Part shown: in pieces, positions 26,915 through 35,448 of the stretch | How positions within the stretch are numbered: the first letter of the stretch is position 1 | How the letters are laid out: every line of letters begins with the position of its first letter | DNA from: Candidatus Melainabacteria bacterium | GTDB taxonomy: Bacteria > Cyanobacteriota > Vampirovibrionia > 2-02-FULL-35-15 | Reading direction: 5' to 3' | NCBI GenBank assembly: GCA_023250155.1 | Contig: JAHFBG010000009.1 | Coordinates: forward strand, 57,213 to 121,212 | Length of the DNA stretch: 64,000 nt | Notes under the pieces: generated by a model | The model's input: the letters and a program-made list of their open reading frames with translations, nothing else | What the model was told of the DNA's origin: nothing | The model's database searches: none | Program-made: the position numbers and the translations under genes

Positions 26915-26958
26915 AAGTTTGTTTCCTTCGTTTTCTTTGCTAATAGACTAGATACACT

Positions 26959-26987
26959 AGTATAAAAGTATTGGGAAAAATTATCTA
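26959..26987 (-). promoter_or_regulatory. Predicted promoter of the caspase-like gene
   Basis: TAGATA (26982-26987) and TATACT (26959-26964) with a 17-base spacer lie within duplicated copy B, so this promoter is identical by descent to that of the 408-residue gene. Confidence 0.6.
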
Positions 26988-27203
26988 AATAGTCCTTATG
27001 TACTATTTAGGTTATCAGCAAAATAGAAAAAATTAATCTACAAAATTTGTCAACTTGTATTTTTAATAATTTCATCACTACCAGTTGTCGGATGTAGAAA
27101 TCGATTTGAACTTAATTGCATATATCCAGGAGGCAAGCCTCCTAGACTTATGCTTCTCTTCGTGTGGTATAGATATAAAAGTTGATAGTGTTTAAGATTA
27201 AGC

Positions 27204-27240
27204 AACACCTGTCAAGGCTCTATAAAACGGATCGGTGGCA
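27204..27240 (-). pseudogene. 3' remnant of a second caspase-like gene
   Basis: Reading the minus strand, the codons ATDPFYRALTGVA and a TAA stop match the C-terminus of the intact gene at 25310-26914. Upstream of this the sequence is unrelated (GGGGGCAAG junction) and runs into the end of the 90-residue repeat gene. It is a truncated leftover of a tandem copy whose body was lost or replaced. Confidence 0.8.
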
Positions 27241-27269
27241 CTTGCCCCCTGGCTTACTGTTTCGCTATG

Positions 27270-27542
27270 TTAATTCCCAAATAACCTACCCATAATTGCA
27301 ATGTTACTTTGAGGAGGTACTGGTCCTTGTCCAATAACACGACCCATAATTGCAATATTACTTTGAGGAGGTACTGGTCCTTGTCCAATAACACGACCCA
27401 TAATTGCAATATTACTTTGAGGAGGTACTTGTCCTTGTCCTCCAATAACACGACCCATAATTGCAATATTACTAGGTATAGGTCTTGGGACAACTATCAA
27501 ATTTTGACCTTGTATTAAATTAAGAATTTGTAATATAAACAT
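27270..27542 (-). CDS. Small repeat protein (IAIMGR repeats, 90 aa)
   Basis: The N-terminus MFILQILNLIQGQNLIVVPR resembles the shared effector N-terminus (ILQ helix, then GQN and V-P). Four repeats of the type SNIAIMGRVIGQGPVPPQ follow, each 18 residues (54 bases; the first is one codon longer), and the last is truncated to SNIAIMGRLFGN. AAGGAG stands eight bases before the ATG. Since two other frames of the same repeats are also open, the choice rests on the start, the ribosome-binding site and the N-terminal likeness. Function is unknown; it may be a remnant or a minimal member of the N-terminal family. Confidence 0.6.
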   Translation of the reverse strand: MFILQILNLIQGQNLIVVPRPIPSNIAIMGRVIGGQGQVPPQSNIAIMGRVIGQGPVPPQSNIAIMGRVIGQGPVPPQSNIAIMGRLFGN

Positions 27543-27732
27543 ATTTTATTCTCCTTTTAGTTTTTATTCTATTTAACAATTATATAAAGAATAGAGAGTA
27601 GTAATATTTACCTATACAAAGATAAAATTAATTTAATTATTGAACTAGCGAGATGTTAGTGAACTTAATGAAGCGTCTCTGCTATTTTTTTGCAAGGACT
27701 CAAGTTCCTATCAGTTACCAGTTCGTTGAAAT

Positions 27733-28284
27733 TTAAGCAAATATGGAAAGGCTTGTAACAGGTGGTGTAGAACTGGTTATAGGTAATTGATTACTTCCTG
27801 GGAATTCACCAGTATTAGAAGTAGTTGATGGTGAGAGGGCAGGAGCAACATTATTAGGATTAATGTGTTGTGGAAGTCTAGGAGCACGACCAAGATTATT
27901 AGGTCCAATAGGAGTAAAACCAGGACCCTGATTAATAGGTACTCCTCCTATGCCAGGACCAAAACGTGGAAGTCTAGGAACACGACCAGGATTATTAGGT
28001 CTAATAGGGGCAAAACCAGGACCCTGATTAATAGGTGCTCCTCCTATGCCAGGACCAAAACTTGGGTGCCTAGGAACACTATTAGCAATTAGATGGGTTA
28101 GATGGGTAGTAAGACCTCCTTCAGGAGGTCTTACACCTCTTACAATGATAAATCCCATTAATGCGTGGGGATTATTCAATAATCCTAAAGCTAGATCCGG
28201 TGGTATGCCTAGTCGCTCACCAAGTGTTTTAGCTGAAAAAATCCTTACTGCTATTGGGGTTGTATCTATAATTGGAAAGTTCAT
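27733..28284 (-). CDS. Gly/Pro/Asn-rich repeat protein (183 aa)
   Basis: The first about 55 residues (PIIDTTPIAVRIFSAKTLGE...) look globular. At about residues 70-140 there are two repeats of about 32 residues of the type RFGPGIGGVPINQGPGF followed by PIGPNNLGRAPRLP, which are Gly/Pro/Asn rich and probably extended. The tail is Ser/Thr/Pro rich. AAGAGG lies five bases before the ATG at 28284. There is no classical signal peptide. It lies just upstream of the effector-like genes on the same strand and shares their low-complexity style, so I place it in the accessory cluster. Function is unknown. Confidence 0.6.
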   Translation of the reverse strand: MNFPIIDTTPIAVRIFSAKTLGERLGIPPDLALGLLNNPHALMGFIIVRGVRPPEGGLTTHLTHLIANSVPRHPSFGPGIGGAPINQGPGFAPIRPNNPGRVPRLPRFGPGIGGVPINQGPGFTPIGPNNLGRAPRLPQHINPNNVAPALSPSTTSNTGEFPGSNQLPITSSTPPVTSLSIFA

Positions 28285-28472
28285 TAAACCTCTTAATCAA
28301 TGTTTTTATTCTTTACATTTGTACAAAGCTTTTTTATGAAAATATTTACATCTTGAAATTTCAGAAAGCATGAAAAAGTTATTCTTTTGATTGAAATTTG
28401 AGATACATTAAAAAGAATTTATCTTCTACAATTTTTATTTTATAAGGTAAATGATTAATGTAAGATTAAGAT

Positions 28473-28799
28473 TCAATAAGTCTGTTCTTTATCTGCTTTT
28501 TCAGCCACGGTATCAAGAGAAGATACCAATTCTAACTGATTTAAATACTCTAATCGTTTTCTTTCTGCTTCTGCAAAATTTGATGCTTCAACTGTAAACA
28601 TTTTTATAAAGTTTAGTGGGATTAGATTTACTGCATAGTTTCTATAAACGGGAGAGTCATCCATTCCATAGCTCTCAAGCTCTACATAATCTTGTCCTAC
28701 CCTAATTACTTTTCCAACAATACCACTACCATCATGAAAGTAGACTTTTATCCACTTTTTACCTTCTGCTGTTCTTTCTAATCTGTTTTTAATATTCAT
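28473..28799 (-). CDS. Small Sm-like-fold protein (108 aa), hypothetical
   Basis: Residues about 14-75 have the rhythm of an Sm/LSm barrel: WIKVYFHDGSGIVGKVIRVG, QDYVELESYG, and VNLIPLNFIKMFTVE. This matches the pattern 'strand-G-x-V-x-G-x-V-x-x-x-D-x-V-x-L...V-x-x-x-I'. A charged helix (FAEAERKRLEYLNQL) and a polar tail follow. It could bind RNA in an Hfq-like way, or be an unrelated small beta-barrel; I cannot choose. It stands alone, about 60 bases from the glycerate kinase gene on the same strand. Confidence 0.55.
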   Translation of the reverse strand: MNIKNRLERTAEGKKWIKVYFHDGSGIVGKVIRVGQDYVELESYGMDDSPVYRNYAVNLIPLNFIKMFTVEASNFAEAERKRLEYLNQLELVSSLDTVAEKADKEQTY

Positions 28800-28860
28800 A
28801 AACTTACAACATTATAACTTAGTTCTTAGCTTGATATTTTAAATCACTTTACCGACAATT

Positions 28861-30060
28861 TCAAGTCCAATGATTTAGCTTTTTAACGTAAATTTGCTTA
28901 ATAGTTGCTTTTAAGAGCTTTTTAGCCTTTTTTATAGCTTTATCTTTAGACATTTTTTCTGGTTTTATCTTTATAAGAAAATCTATGTCTTTAGCTTTCC
29001 TATTAATATTTTTTTCATAATCACCACATAAAACAATTATCTTTGTTTTTTTATTTATTTTTCTTATCGATTTAATTAACTCACAAACTCCCTTACCCAT
29101 AAAAGTTTGACTATCTAATCTCCCCTCACCCGTTATAACAACATCTGAAGTTTTTATCATTTTATTTAGTTTCACCAAGTTTTCTAAAAATTGAAAGCCT
29201 AAAAATAGTTCTCCTTTTAAAATTGCCTTTAGAGAAAAAGCTACCCCACCAGCAGCACCTACCATAGGTAAATTACTATAATCTTTTTCTCCATAACTTC
29301 TAACTAATTTCAAATAAGACTTCATTCCTCTTTCTAATAACAATTGATCTTTTGGACTTGCACCTTTTTGTTTTGAAAAGTTTTTAGTGCCACTTGGACC
29401 AATAAGTATATTCTTCACATCACATAAAACATAAATCTTAGTTTTATAAATTCGTTTATCAATATTACTTAAATCAAGTCTAACTATCTGATTTAAAGCT
29501 TTTCCACAAGGTTTTAATTTCACATTATTCTTGTCAAACAACTTCACACCAAGAGCACATAAAATACCAAGCCCTCCATCCACAGTAGCACTACCACCCA
29601 GTGTAATGATTATCTTCTTACAACCCTTATCCAGTGCATGTTTTATAAGTTCACCTGTACCATAAGTATTTGTTTTTAAAGGGTTTAATTCATTTTCCTC
29701 TAGTAATGCAAGCCCAGATGCTTTAGAGAGTTCAATTACAGCAGTGTTCTTATCTAAAAGCAACCATTTTGATTTAATTTTTCTCATCAATGGATCATGA
29801 ACTGTACAGTATATAAACTTAGAGTCTTTAAAATAATGTTTAATTACATCTATTGTTCCATCTCCACCATCTGCTATTGGTGCAATTTTATAAATCAACT
29901 TTTTATCTAAAGATTTAAGAGTAGAGGCAATAATCTCTGCTACCTCTATAGAAGACAGCGAATGTTTAAAAGCATTTGGAGCAATTAATATTTTTTTCAA
30001 CACAATAGAAATATTATCATTTAAACAAGTTTCATTGAAAAAGTCTTTAACAAAACCCAC
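28861..30060 (-). CDS. glxK: Glycerate 2-kinase (GlxK/GarK family)
   Basis: This kinase phosphorylates D-glycerate to 2-phosphoglycerate. The family start KILIAPNAFKHSLSSIEVAE with IAPIADGGDGTIDV, ELSKASGLALL, LGGSATVDGGLGILCALG, and MVGAAGGVAFSLKA, DVVITGEGRLDSQTFMGKG are all present. The frame opens at GTG 30060, but the family normally begins directly before KILIAP. A GTG or TTG about 20 codons later is therefore an alternative start, giving about 378 residues as usual. Neither has a strong ribosome-binding site. It is divergent from trpB. Confidence 0.92.
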   Translation of the reverse strand: MGFVKDFFNETCLNDNISIVLKKILIAPNAFKHSLSSIEVAEIIASTLKSLDKKLIYKIAPIADGGDGTIDVIKHYFKDSKFIYCTVHDPLMRKIKSKWLLLDKNTAVIELSKASGLALLEENELNPLKTNTYGTGELIKHALDKGCKKIIITLGGSATVDGGLGILCALGVKLFDKNNVKLKPCGKALNQIVRLDLSNIDKRIYKTKIYVLCDVKNILIGPSGTKNFSKQKGASPKDQLLLERGMKSYLKLVRSYGEKDYSNLPMVGAAGGVAFSLKAILKGELFLGFQFLENLVKLNKMIKTSDVVITGEGRLDSQTFMGKGVCELIKSIRKINKKTKIIVLCGDYEKNINRKAKDIDFLIKIKPEKMSKDKAIKKAKKLLKATIKQIYVKKLNHWT

Positions 30061-30226
30061 ATGCCTTAAGCGAACCGTATCCCAAGCAAAATGCAGTTAA
30101 AATTAATAAACAGCATTTTGTGCAGGGTGAAAGGTGAGCAGAGGTATGTGGGTGATAATATAAAAGACTTTTTCAGTAAACTCTACTCTCAGTTTGTTAA
30201 TAGACCATGTTAATATTATTCTTACC

Positions 30227-31432
30227 ATGAAATCTAAATCAAAAGGCTATTTTGGTAATTACGGTGGTATGTATGTTCCAGAAACTATCATTCCTGCACT
30301 AGAAGAATTAGAGATTGCATTTAACAAATACAAAAACAATAAAGAGTTTAACTCAGAACTAAATCTGCTTTTACAAACATATGCTGGAAGACCCACACCA
30401 TTATATTTTGCTAAGAGGCTTACTGAGTATTTTGGAAGAGGAAAAATATATTTAAAAAGAGAGGATTTATGCCACACAGGAGCACATAAAATAAACAATT
30501 GTATTGGTCAAGCTCTCCTTGCAAAAAGACTTGGTAAAAAAAGAATTATTGCTGAAACAGGCGCTGGGCAGCATGGTTTAGCTACTGCCACTGTCTGTGC
30601 TTTATTTGATTTAAAGTGTGATATTTATATGGGAAAAATAGACATACAGAGACAAGAACTAAACGTTTTTAAAATGAAGCTATTAGGTGCAAATGTCATC
30701 CCTGTAGAATCTGGTTCACAGACATTAAAAGATGCTACAAGTGAAGCCATAAGAGATTGGATTACAAATATAAAACACACACATTATATTATTGGCTCTA
30801 CTGTAGGTCCACACCCATATCCTACTATTGTTAGCTATTTCCAGTCAGTCATTGGAAAAGAAGTTCAAAAACAAGTATCTAAAACACCTGATTACATTGT
30901 GGCTTGTGTAGGTGGTGGCTCAAATTCAATTGGGATTTTTTATCCCTACGTATGGGGTAACCATGTAAGGAATAGTCGCGACTATTCCCTACGCAATCGT
31001 CCACTATTGATTGGCATTGAAGCCGGTGGCACATCATTTAAAAACGGTCATCATGCTGCTACCTTATCACTGGGAAAACCAGGGGTATTGCATGGATCAT
31101 ATAGCTATTTACTTCAGGACAAAAACGGTCAAATCCAAGAAGCTCACAGTATTTCAGCAGGGTTAGATTATCCTGGTGTAGGACCACAACATGCATTTTT
31201 AAAAGACAAAAAAATCGTAACTTATAAAACTATTTCAGATAAAGATGCCCTATGGGCTTTTAAGTTTTTATCTAAACTTGAAGGAATAATTCCTGCTCTT
31301 GAATCTTCTCATGCAATTGCTTATTTAAAACACTTAATGCCAAAGACAAAGAAAAATGAAACTATCATTGTATGCCTCTCAGGGCGTGGGGATAAGGATA
31401 TAAATACGGTAAGGGGTAATCACAAATTGTGA
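30227..31432 (+). CDS. trpB: Tryptophan synthase beta chain
   Basis: TrpB condenses indole with serine using PLP. The start [14 protein letters not shown], the PLP lysine in HTGAHKIN (Lys88), AETGAGQHG, the phosphate loop GGGSNSIG and the C-terminal CLSGRGDKD are intact. The ATG at 30227 fits the family length (401 residues); a TTG at 30194 is in frame but adds an atypical leader. Between the phosphate loop and LLIGIEAGG, where TrpB normally has a short acidic segment, there is an extra stretch ([18 protein letters not shown]). It is encoded by a 28-base near-perfect palindrome (30965-30992) plus flanks. No trpA or other trp gene is next to it. Confidence 0.95.
   Translation: MKSKSKGYFGNYGGMYVPETIIPALEELEIAFNKYKNNKEFNSELNLLLQTYAGRPTPLYFAKRLTEYFGRGKIYLKREDLCHTGAHKINNCIGQALLAKRLGKKRIIAETGAGQHGLATATVCALFDLKCDIYMGKIDIQRQELNVFKMKLLGANVIPVESGSQTLKDATSEAIRDWITNIKHTHYIIGSTVGPHPYPTIVSYFQSVIGKEVQKQVSKTPDYIVACVGGGSNSIGIFYPYVWGNHVRNSRDYSLRNRPLLIGIEAGGTSFKNGHHAATLSLGKPGVLHGSYSYLLQDKNGQIQEAHSISAGLDYPGVGPQHAFLKDKKIVTYKTISDKDALWAFKFLSKLEGIIPALESSHAIAYLKHLMPKTKKNETIIVCLSGRGDKDINTVRGNHKL
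30965..30992. repeat. Palindromic element inside trpB
   Basis: A 28-base near-perfect palindrome (arms GTAAGGAATAGTCG and CGACTATTCCCTAC, one mismatch) lies in frame in trpB at a point where TrpB proteins normally have a shorter loop. It contributes residues 247-256 of the protein. Confidence 0.85.
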
Positions 31433-31437
31433 CCACC

Positions 31438-31725
31438 TTAATTATTGTATTGGCTATCTGCAAAAACATATGAATAGAACCCTTCTCCATCTTTGTACTC
31501 TTCTTTAGCCTTAATTATTTCTTGTTCCATACGCCAAATTTCTAGTTTTTTCTCAAATTCAGTATCTCTATAATATTCTTTCATCCACCTTGCCCTTGCT
31601 TCTGCATCACGCTGATTTTTGTCTAATTCCCTTGCTCTTGATTCTCCTTCATTATCATTTTTGCTATCTTTTGAAAGTGGACTCATTTTAAAAAACATAG
31701 CGTTAGCGTTTATTATATTTACCAT
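31438..31725 (-). CDS. Charged helical protein (95 aa), hypothetical
   Basis: The first 15 residues are moderately hydrophobic (MVNIINANAMFFKMSP). The rest is a highly charged helix, probably a coiled coil (ESRARELDKNQRDAEARARW, EFEKKLEIWRMEQEI). GAGGAG precedes the ATG by about ten bases, in text (AGGAGTATCTATAT) similar to that before the LRV gene. It is convergent with trpB, five bases between ends. I do not recognise the family. Confidence 0.55.
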   Translation of the reverse strand: MVNIINANAMFFKMSPLSKDSKNDNEGESRARELDKNQRDAEARARWMKEYYRDTEFEKKLEIWRMEQEIIKAKEEYKDGEGFYSYVFADSQYNN

Positions 31726-31924
31726 ATATAGATACTCCTCTTTAAATTCTATTTTTTACTTCTGTCATAGATCTGTTATAGATATAAAGTACTATATTCA
31801 GTACCTTTAATCAATATGAAAACTAAAGAAAAACTTAAATATAAGATTAATTTTTTCTCATCTCTTTTCTTAATTAAATTGCATAACCTAGGTTAAGCAA
31901 ACGATCACGACTAGCACCTACTGC

Positions 31925-33919
31925 TTATATTTTTACTTTAAACATCCAACCACCTACCATTACTACATCATCTTTTTGAAGTTCTTTTTCTCCATTAATT
32001 CTTTCATTGTTTACATAGGTACCATTCGTAGAACCTAAATCACGAATAATAACTTTTCCATTCTTTACAGATATTTCACAATGTTTTCTACTAAGAACTA
32101 TGGATCCAGTACCCGTTACAACAATATCTGCACTGGGATTTCTTCCTATAATTAATTTATCTCCTTCTTTTAAAGAAAGGGGGGTATTAATAATCAAGTC
32201 TAGATTTGGTGCCTTATATACTGTTTCTATTTCTGGATTAAAATCATATACCTTTGCTGCATTAGGTCCTAGAGGTCCTATAGAACCCAAATTTGATTCT
32301 TGTGGTTCTGCATCTAAAGGTCCAAGAGCTCCAGAAAACATTGGATTATATCCTTGCTCTTGTGAAGCTGAATATAGTTCTACATTTCCACTTAAATCTT
32401 GTTCACCTTCTAATGCTGCTTTTTCTAATTCGCTCAACAGTCTACTTATATCAATGCTTTGGTTTTGTCCTCTTGCATTAGACTTATCAACTTTATCAAT
32501 CCTAGAAATATCTGGTCCAAATTGGCTTTGGAAAATTTGTGATTCAAGAGGCCCAATACTTCTATGAGATAGACCTCCTATACTTACTGAGCTAACAATA
32601 CTTCTTGAAGCCTCTTCATCAAAATCACCTTGAAAAGCATTTTCTGCTTTATCAAGTAATTCTTTTGGAACAATTCCAGCTTTATGTAATGCCTTTAATG
32701 CATTAAGATCTCTTTCCTGCATAGTTACTGCAAGAAGCCATTTTAAAAACTCTTTACTAGCTCTGTCTTTATCAGCTGGGAGCAACTCATCCAGGTTAAC
32801 GATATCCATTGGTTTTCCTAACTCAGATGGTGTCGTGAACTGAAAAGGTTTTCCAGTGTGTATTCTAGTATCATCTTGACCAGCTATTTTAAACTCAAGC
32901 CACTCTCTAACTGTTTTAGGAGAAAGTGCTACTAAAGCAGGTTCTGACCAATAACCACCAAAAACAGAATTGTATTTATTCCCATCTGGATAAGTAACCT
33001 TTCTTGCTAAGAAACTAAGTTCCTGAACAGATGGGCTAGTAGACCAGATACGATCTGGACCTCTAGTATCAATGCGAATAAAAGTATCATTGCCTTTTAA
33101 CTCTTTAATTAAACCAGGAATAAATTTTCCAAATACATCTACTTCTGGATTTGTACTTGATGTATGTGCCCAAGCTCCTGAAAGACCACTTCCAGCCATG
33201 TTTTTAATCACATCTGTTCTATAATCCGTCCCAACACCAACTACTACAATAGGACAATTTCTTAGCTGAGTTAAGCTCTCTGTTTCTTTATAAATATCAT
33301 TAACTCTTTTTTCCCCGCCACTGTCAATTCCATCAGTAATAAACAAACATAAAGAACGTCCTGGATTTTTTAAGTCATAACCTGGCTTTTTACTGAACTC
33401 TGTATTTGCTTTTGATATACCATCACAAATATTGGTACTATATCCTTTAGCTTCTAATTGATCAACATATTTAACCACCTTATTAAAATCGCCTTCACAC
33501 TTAAGAGCAGTTCTTGCACTTTCATCAAACAAAACTAAACTTGTCACAGTCTCTTTAGATATATGTGGTTCTAATGCTTTTAACCTCTCTTTTATATGAC
33601 CAATTTTACTAGGATAGTTCATGCTAGCTGAAGTATCTAGAACGATTACCAGATGATCTAAAGGATAAGTTTTTCCCTCTCCACCTAAATGAGCACTAGA
33701 ACTAGCTTCAATTCCACGACTACCTAATGGACCTCCACCTTCCTGTAATTCAGCAGGTGCACCTACTAGTTCAAACTCATTTCTACCTTGCAGCATTCCA
33801 GGCTGACTTGTAAGCACTACATGAATATCTTGATCTTTTAAGTTTAAATTTCTTCCTATTTTAAAATTCTTTAAATTTCCTATACGAACTACAATACCTT
33901 CTGGTGGATTAATTGACAT
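31925..33919 (-). CDS. VWA and FHA domain protein
   Basis: This 664-residue protein combines a von Willebrand factor A domain and a C-terminal forkhead-associated domain. The VWA MIDAS site is DTSAS (95-99), with SLCLFITDGIDSG as the later conserved strand. The FHA domain (about 580-664) has LIIGRNPSADIVV, LSRKHCEIS and DLGSTNGTYVNNERI, the phosphothreonine-binding residues. An acidic, Ser-rich linker lies between. There is no signal peptide, so both domains should be cytoplasmic. Related proteins work with Ser/Thr kinases or secretion machines, but no kinase gene is in this window. It has its own upstream region, divergent from the MBL gene. Confidence 0.88.
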   Translation of the reverse strand: MSINPPEGIVVRIGNLKNFKIGRNLNLKDQDIHVVLTSQPGMLQGRNEFELVGAPAELQEGGGPLGSRGIEASSSAHLGGEGKTYPLDHLVIVLDTSASMNYPSKIGHIKERLKALEPHISKETVTSLVLFDESARTALKCEGDFNKVVKYVDQLEAKGYSTNICDGISKANTEFSKKPGYDLKNPGRSLCLFITDGIDSGGEKRVNDIYKETESLTQLRNCPIVVVGVGTDYRTDVIKNMAGSGLSGAWAHTSSTNPEVDVFGKFIPGLIKELKGNDTFIRIDTRGPDRIWSTSPSVQELSFLARKVTYPDGNKYNSVFGGYWSEPALVALSPKTVREWLEFKIAGQDDTRIHTGKPFQFTTPSELGKPMDIVNLDELLPADKDRASKEFLKWLLAVTMQERDLNALKALHKAGIVPKELLDKAENAFQGDFDEEASRSIVSSVSIGGLSHRSIGPLESQIFQSQFGPDISRIDKVDKSNARGQNQSIDISRLLSELEKAALEGEQDLSGNVELYSASQEQGYNPMFSGALGPLDAEPQESNLGSIGPLGPNAAKVYDFNPEIETVYKAPNLDLIINTPLSLKEGDKLIIGRNPSADIVVTGTGSIVLSRKHCEISVKNGKVIIRDLGSTNGTYVNNERINGEKELQKDDVVMVGGWMFKVKI

Positions 33920-34049
33920 ATTATTTTCCTTCTTTAATGATGTTTTAATATAAGTACTCTAATCTTACAAAAATTAAGAAATGAGAGTCAATAAGAGAAT
34001 CTAAAGAAAGGTTTAAGATTACAGCTTAATCTAGGTTAAAATATACATT

Positions 34050-34703
34050 ATGAAAAATTTATTAATAAAACAAATGGAAGTGGGACCAATGGAAAACTTT
34101 GTTTACTTTATTGGAGACAATGAAACAAGAGAAGTTGTAGTAATTGACCCTGCTTGGGATGTGCCTCATTTGATAGATGAAGCTACCAAAAACAATTTAA
34201 CAATTAAAGGAGCACTAGTAACACATGGACATTTCGATCATACAAATGGTGTTGAAGATCTTTTAAAACACCTTGATATTCCAGTTTATATAAATAAACA
34301 TGAGGCTGATTTTTTTAAGTTCAACTGGGGAAATGAAAATGTTAGAAAAGCTGAATCTGGTGAAAAAATAAAGGTTGGAGATATTGAAATAGAGCTTGTT
34401 CACACACCTGGACATACTCCAGGTTCTCAGTGTTTTCTCGTAAACAATAACCTTGTTGCAGGTGATACATTATTTATAAATGGCTGTGGAAGATGTGATC
34501 TACCTGGTGGCAATGTCGAACAAATGTTTGAAACTATTTATAATAAGCTAATGAAAATGAATGATGATACAATTATTTTTCCTGGGCATAATTATGCAGA
34601 GAAAAAATCTGACACCTTAAAAAGTCAAAAACTAACAAATCCATATATGCAGTATGAAAACCTTATGGAGTTTGTTGGCAAGCGATTACCAAAGATAAGA
34701 TAG
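34050..34703 (+). CDS. Metallo-beta-lactamase-fold hydrolase (glyoxalase II-like)
   Basis: The 217-residue protein has the two-metal site THGHFDH (His59, His61, Asp63, His64), HTPGHTPGS (His122), GDTLF (Asp139) and FPGHNY. The GCGRCDLPGG segment is common to YcbL-type hydrolases and persulfide-dioxygenase relatives. The protein is cytoplasmic. It is the first of three same-strand genes (MBL, BolA, monothiol glutaredoxin), with a 66-base gap that contains a palindromic element. A role in glutathione or persulfide thioester hydrolysis is likely but not decided by the sequence. Confidence 0.88.
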   Translation: MKNLLIKQMEVGPMENFVYFIGDNETREVVVIDPAWDVPHLIDEATKNNLTIKGALVTHGHFDHTNGVEDLLKHLDIPVYINKHEADFFKFNWGNENVRKAESGEKIKVGDIEIELVHTPGHTPGSQCFLVNNNLVAGDTLFINGCGRCDLPGGNVEQMFETIYNKLMKMNDDTIIFPGHNYAEKKSDTLKSQKLTNPYMQYENLMEFVGKRLPKIR

Positions 34704-34710
34704 CAGAAAC

Positions 34711-34722
34711 GCGATTAATCGC
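34711..34722. repeat. Short palindrome GCGATTAATCGC
   Basis: This perfect 12-base palindrome with partly matching flanks (AAAC before, ATCT after) lies between the MBL and bolA genes. It is followed by a purine-rich tract of AAGATAAA-type repeats. It is of the same general kind as the palindromes at 30965-30992 and 54489-54514, though its sequence differs. It has no T-run, so it is unlikely to be a terminator. Confidence 0.6.
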
Positions 34723-34769
34723 ATCTCAACAGGTAAGAAGCAAGAAGATAAAAAGATAAAGGATAAAAA

Positions 34770-35051
34770 ATGATTACAACAAATGAAATAGAAAAAAAAA
34801 TAAAAGAAAATATTCAAACATCACATATTCAAGTTGTTGACTTAAGAGGAGGAGATCATATAATGGCAGTTATTGTTTCATCTGAATTTGAAAACAAGGG
34901 CTTAATTGAACAGCATAAAATGATTTATGATATTTTATCTAGCGAAATGAGTTCTAACACAATTCATGCACTAACACTTAAGACATACACACCAAGTCAA
35001 TGGGAGAAAATAAAACCTACTTTTACGACTGAATTAGAACATAATATTTAA
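34770..35051 (+). CDS. bolA: BolA family protein
   Basis: This 93-residue BolA-fold protein contains IEKKIKENIQTSHIQVVDLRGGDHIMAVIVSSEFENKGLIEQHKMIYDIL and IHALTLKTYTP. These are the family's conserved helix, the G-x-x-x-x-V segment and the H-A-L-x-x-x-T-x-x-P end. BolA proteins bind [2Fe-2S] clusters together with monothiol glutaredoxins, and the next gene is exactly such a glutaredoxin. Length and the charged HQ-rich helix fit the IbaG-like group. It may act in Fe-S or iron trafficking with the SUF system of this window. Confidence 0.9.
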   Translation: MITTNEIEKKIKENIQTSHIQVVDLRGGDHIMAVIVSSEFENKGLIEQHKMIYDILSSEMSSNTIHALTLKTYTPSQWEKIKPTFTTELEHNI

Positions 35052-35124
35052 TCTATCTTGTAATAATAACTAAATTTTATAATTACGGTTACAATTTAAC
35101 TATGCAAATTTAGGAGGCATAAAC

Positions 35125-35448
35125 ATGACTGATATATTAACTAAGATTGAGAATGAAGTAAAAGCAAATAAAATAATTATTTATATGAAAGGTGATAAGA
35201 ATGCACCTCAGTGTGGTTTTTCTGCTGCCGTAGTAGATATCTTTAAACTTTTAGATGTACCCTTTGAAACAAGAGATATTTTACAAGACAATGAACTTAG
35301 AGAAGGTATAAAAAAATACTCTAACTGGCCTACAATTCCCCAAATATTTATAAATGGTAAGTTTATTGGTGGTTGTGATATCACTAGAGAACTATATCAA
35401 ACAGGTGAATTACAAAAAATAGTAAAAGAATCTGTTAAGGCTCAGTAA
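35125..35448 (+). CDS. grxD: Monothiol glutaredoxin (Grx4/GrxD type)
   Basis: The 107-residue protein has the CGFS active site (Cys30), IYMKGDKNAPQ before it, and WPTIPQIFINGKFIGGCDI, the TVP-like and GG-C-D glutathione-binding residues. CGFS glutaredoxins hold a bridging [2Fe-2S] cluster with glutathione and BolA and pass it to acceptors. GGAGG stands seven bases before the ATG. It is paired with bolA, and its stop overlaps by a few bases the end of the convergent beta-propeller gene. Confidence 0.95.
   Translation: MTDILTKIENEVKANKIIIYMKGDKNAPQCGFSAAVVDIFKLLDVPFETRDILQDNELREGIKKYSNWPTIPQIFINGKFIGGCDITRELYQTGELQKIVKESVKAQ

Larger units (their letters stand above)
26805..27240. repeat. Duplicated segment, copy B (about 436 bp)
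   Basis: This is the second copy of the 24917-25352 segment. It includes the first codons of the caspase-like gene, its promoter, the palindrome at 27128-27143 and, at 27204-27240, the last codons of a caspase-like gene (ATDPFYRALTGVA then stop). Most of the intergenic stretch 26915-27269 is this duplicated DNA; I see no further gene in it. Confidence 0.95.

Noticed and set aside
27254..27518. Alternative frames on both strands over the IAIMGR repeats
   Set aside because: They lack the AAGGAG-supported start and the N-terminal likeness to the neighbours; a result of repeats of 54 bases.
30087..30120. CAAAATGC / GCATTTTG hairpin before trpB as an attenuator
   Set aside because: Only 8 base pairs with an 18-base loop, no T-run and no Trp-rich leader peptide.
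32100..32567. 155-residue plus-strand frame
   Set aside because: Fully antisense to the VWA-FHA gene, which has clear domains.
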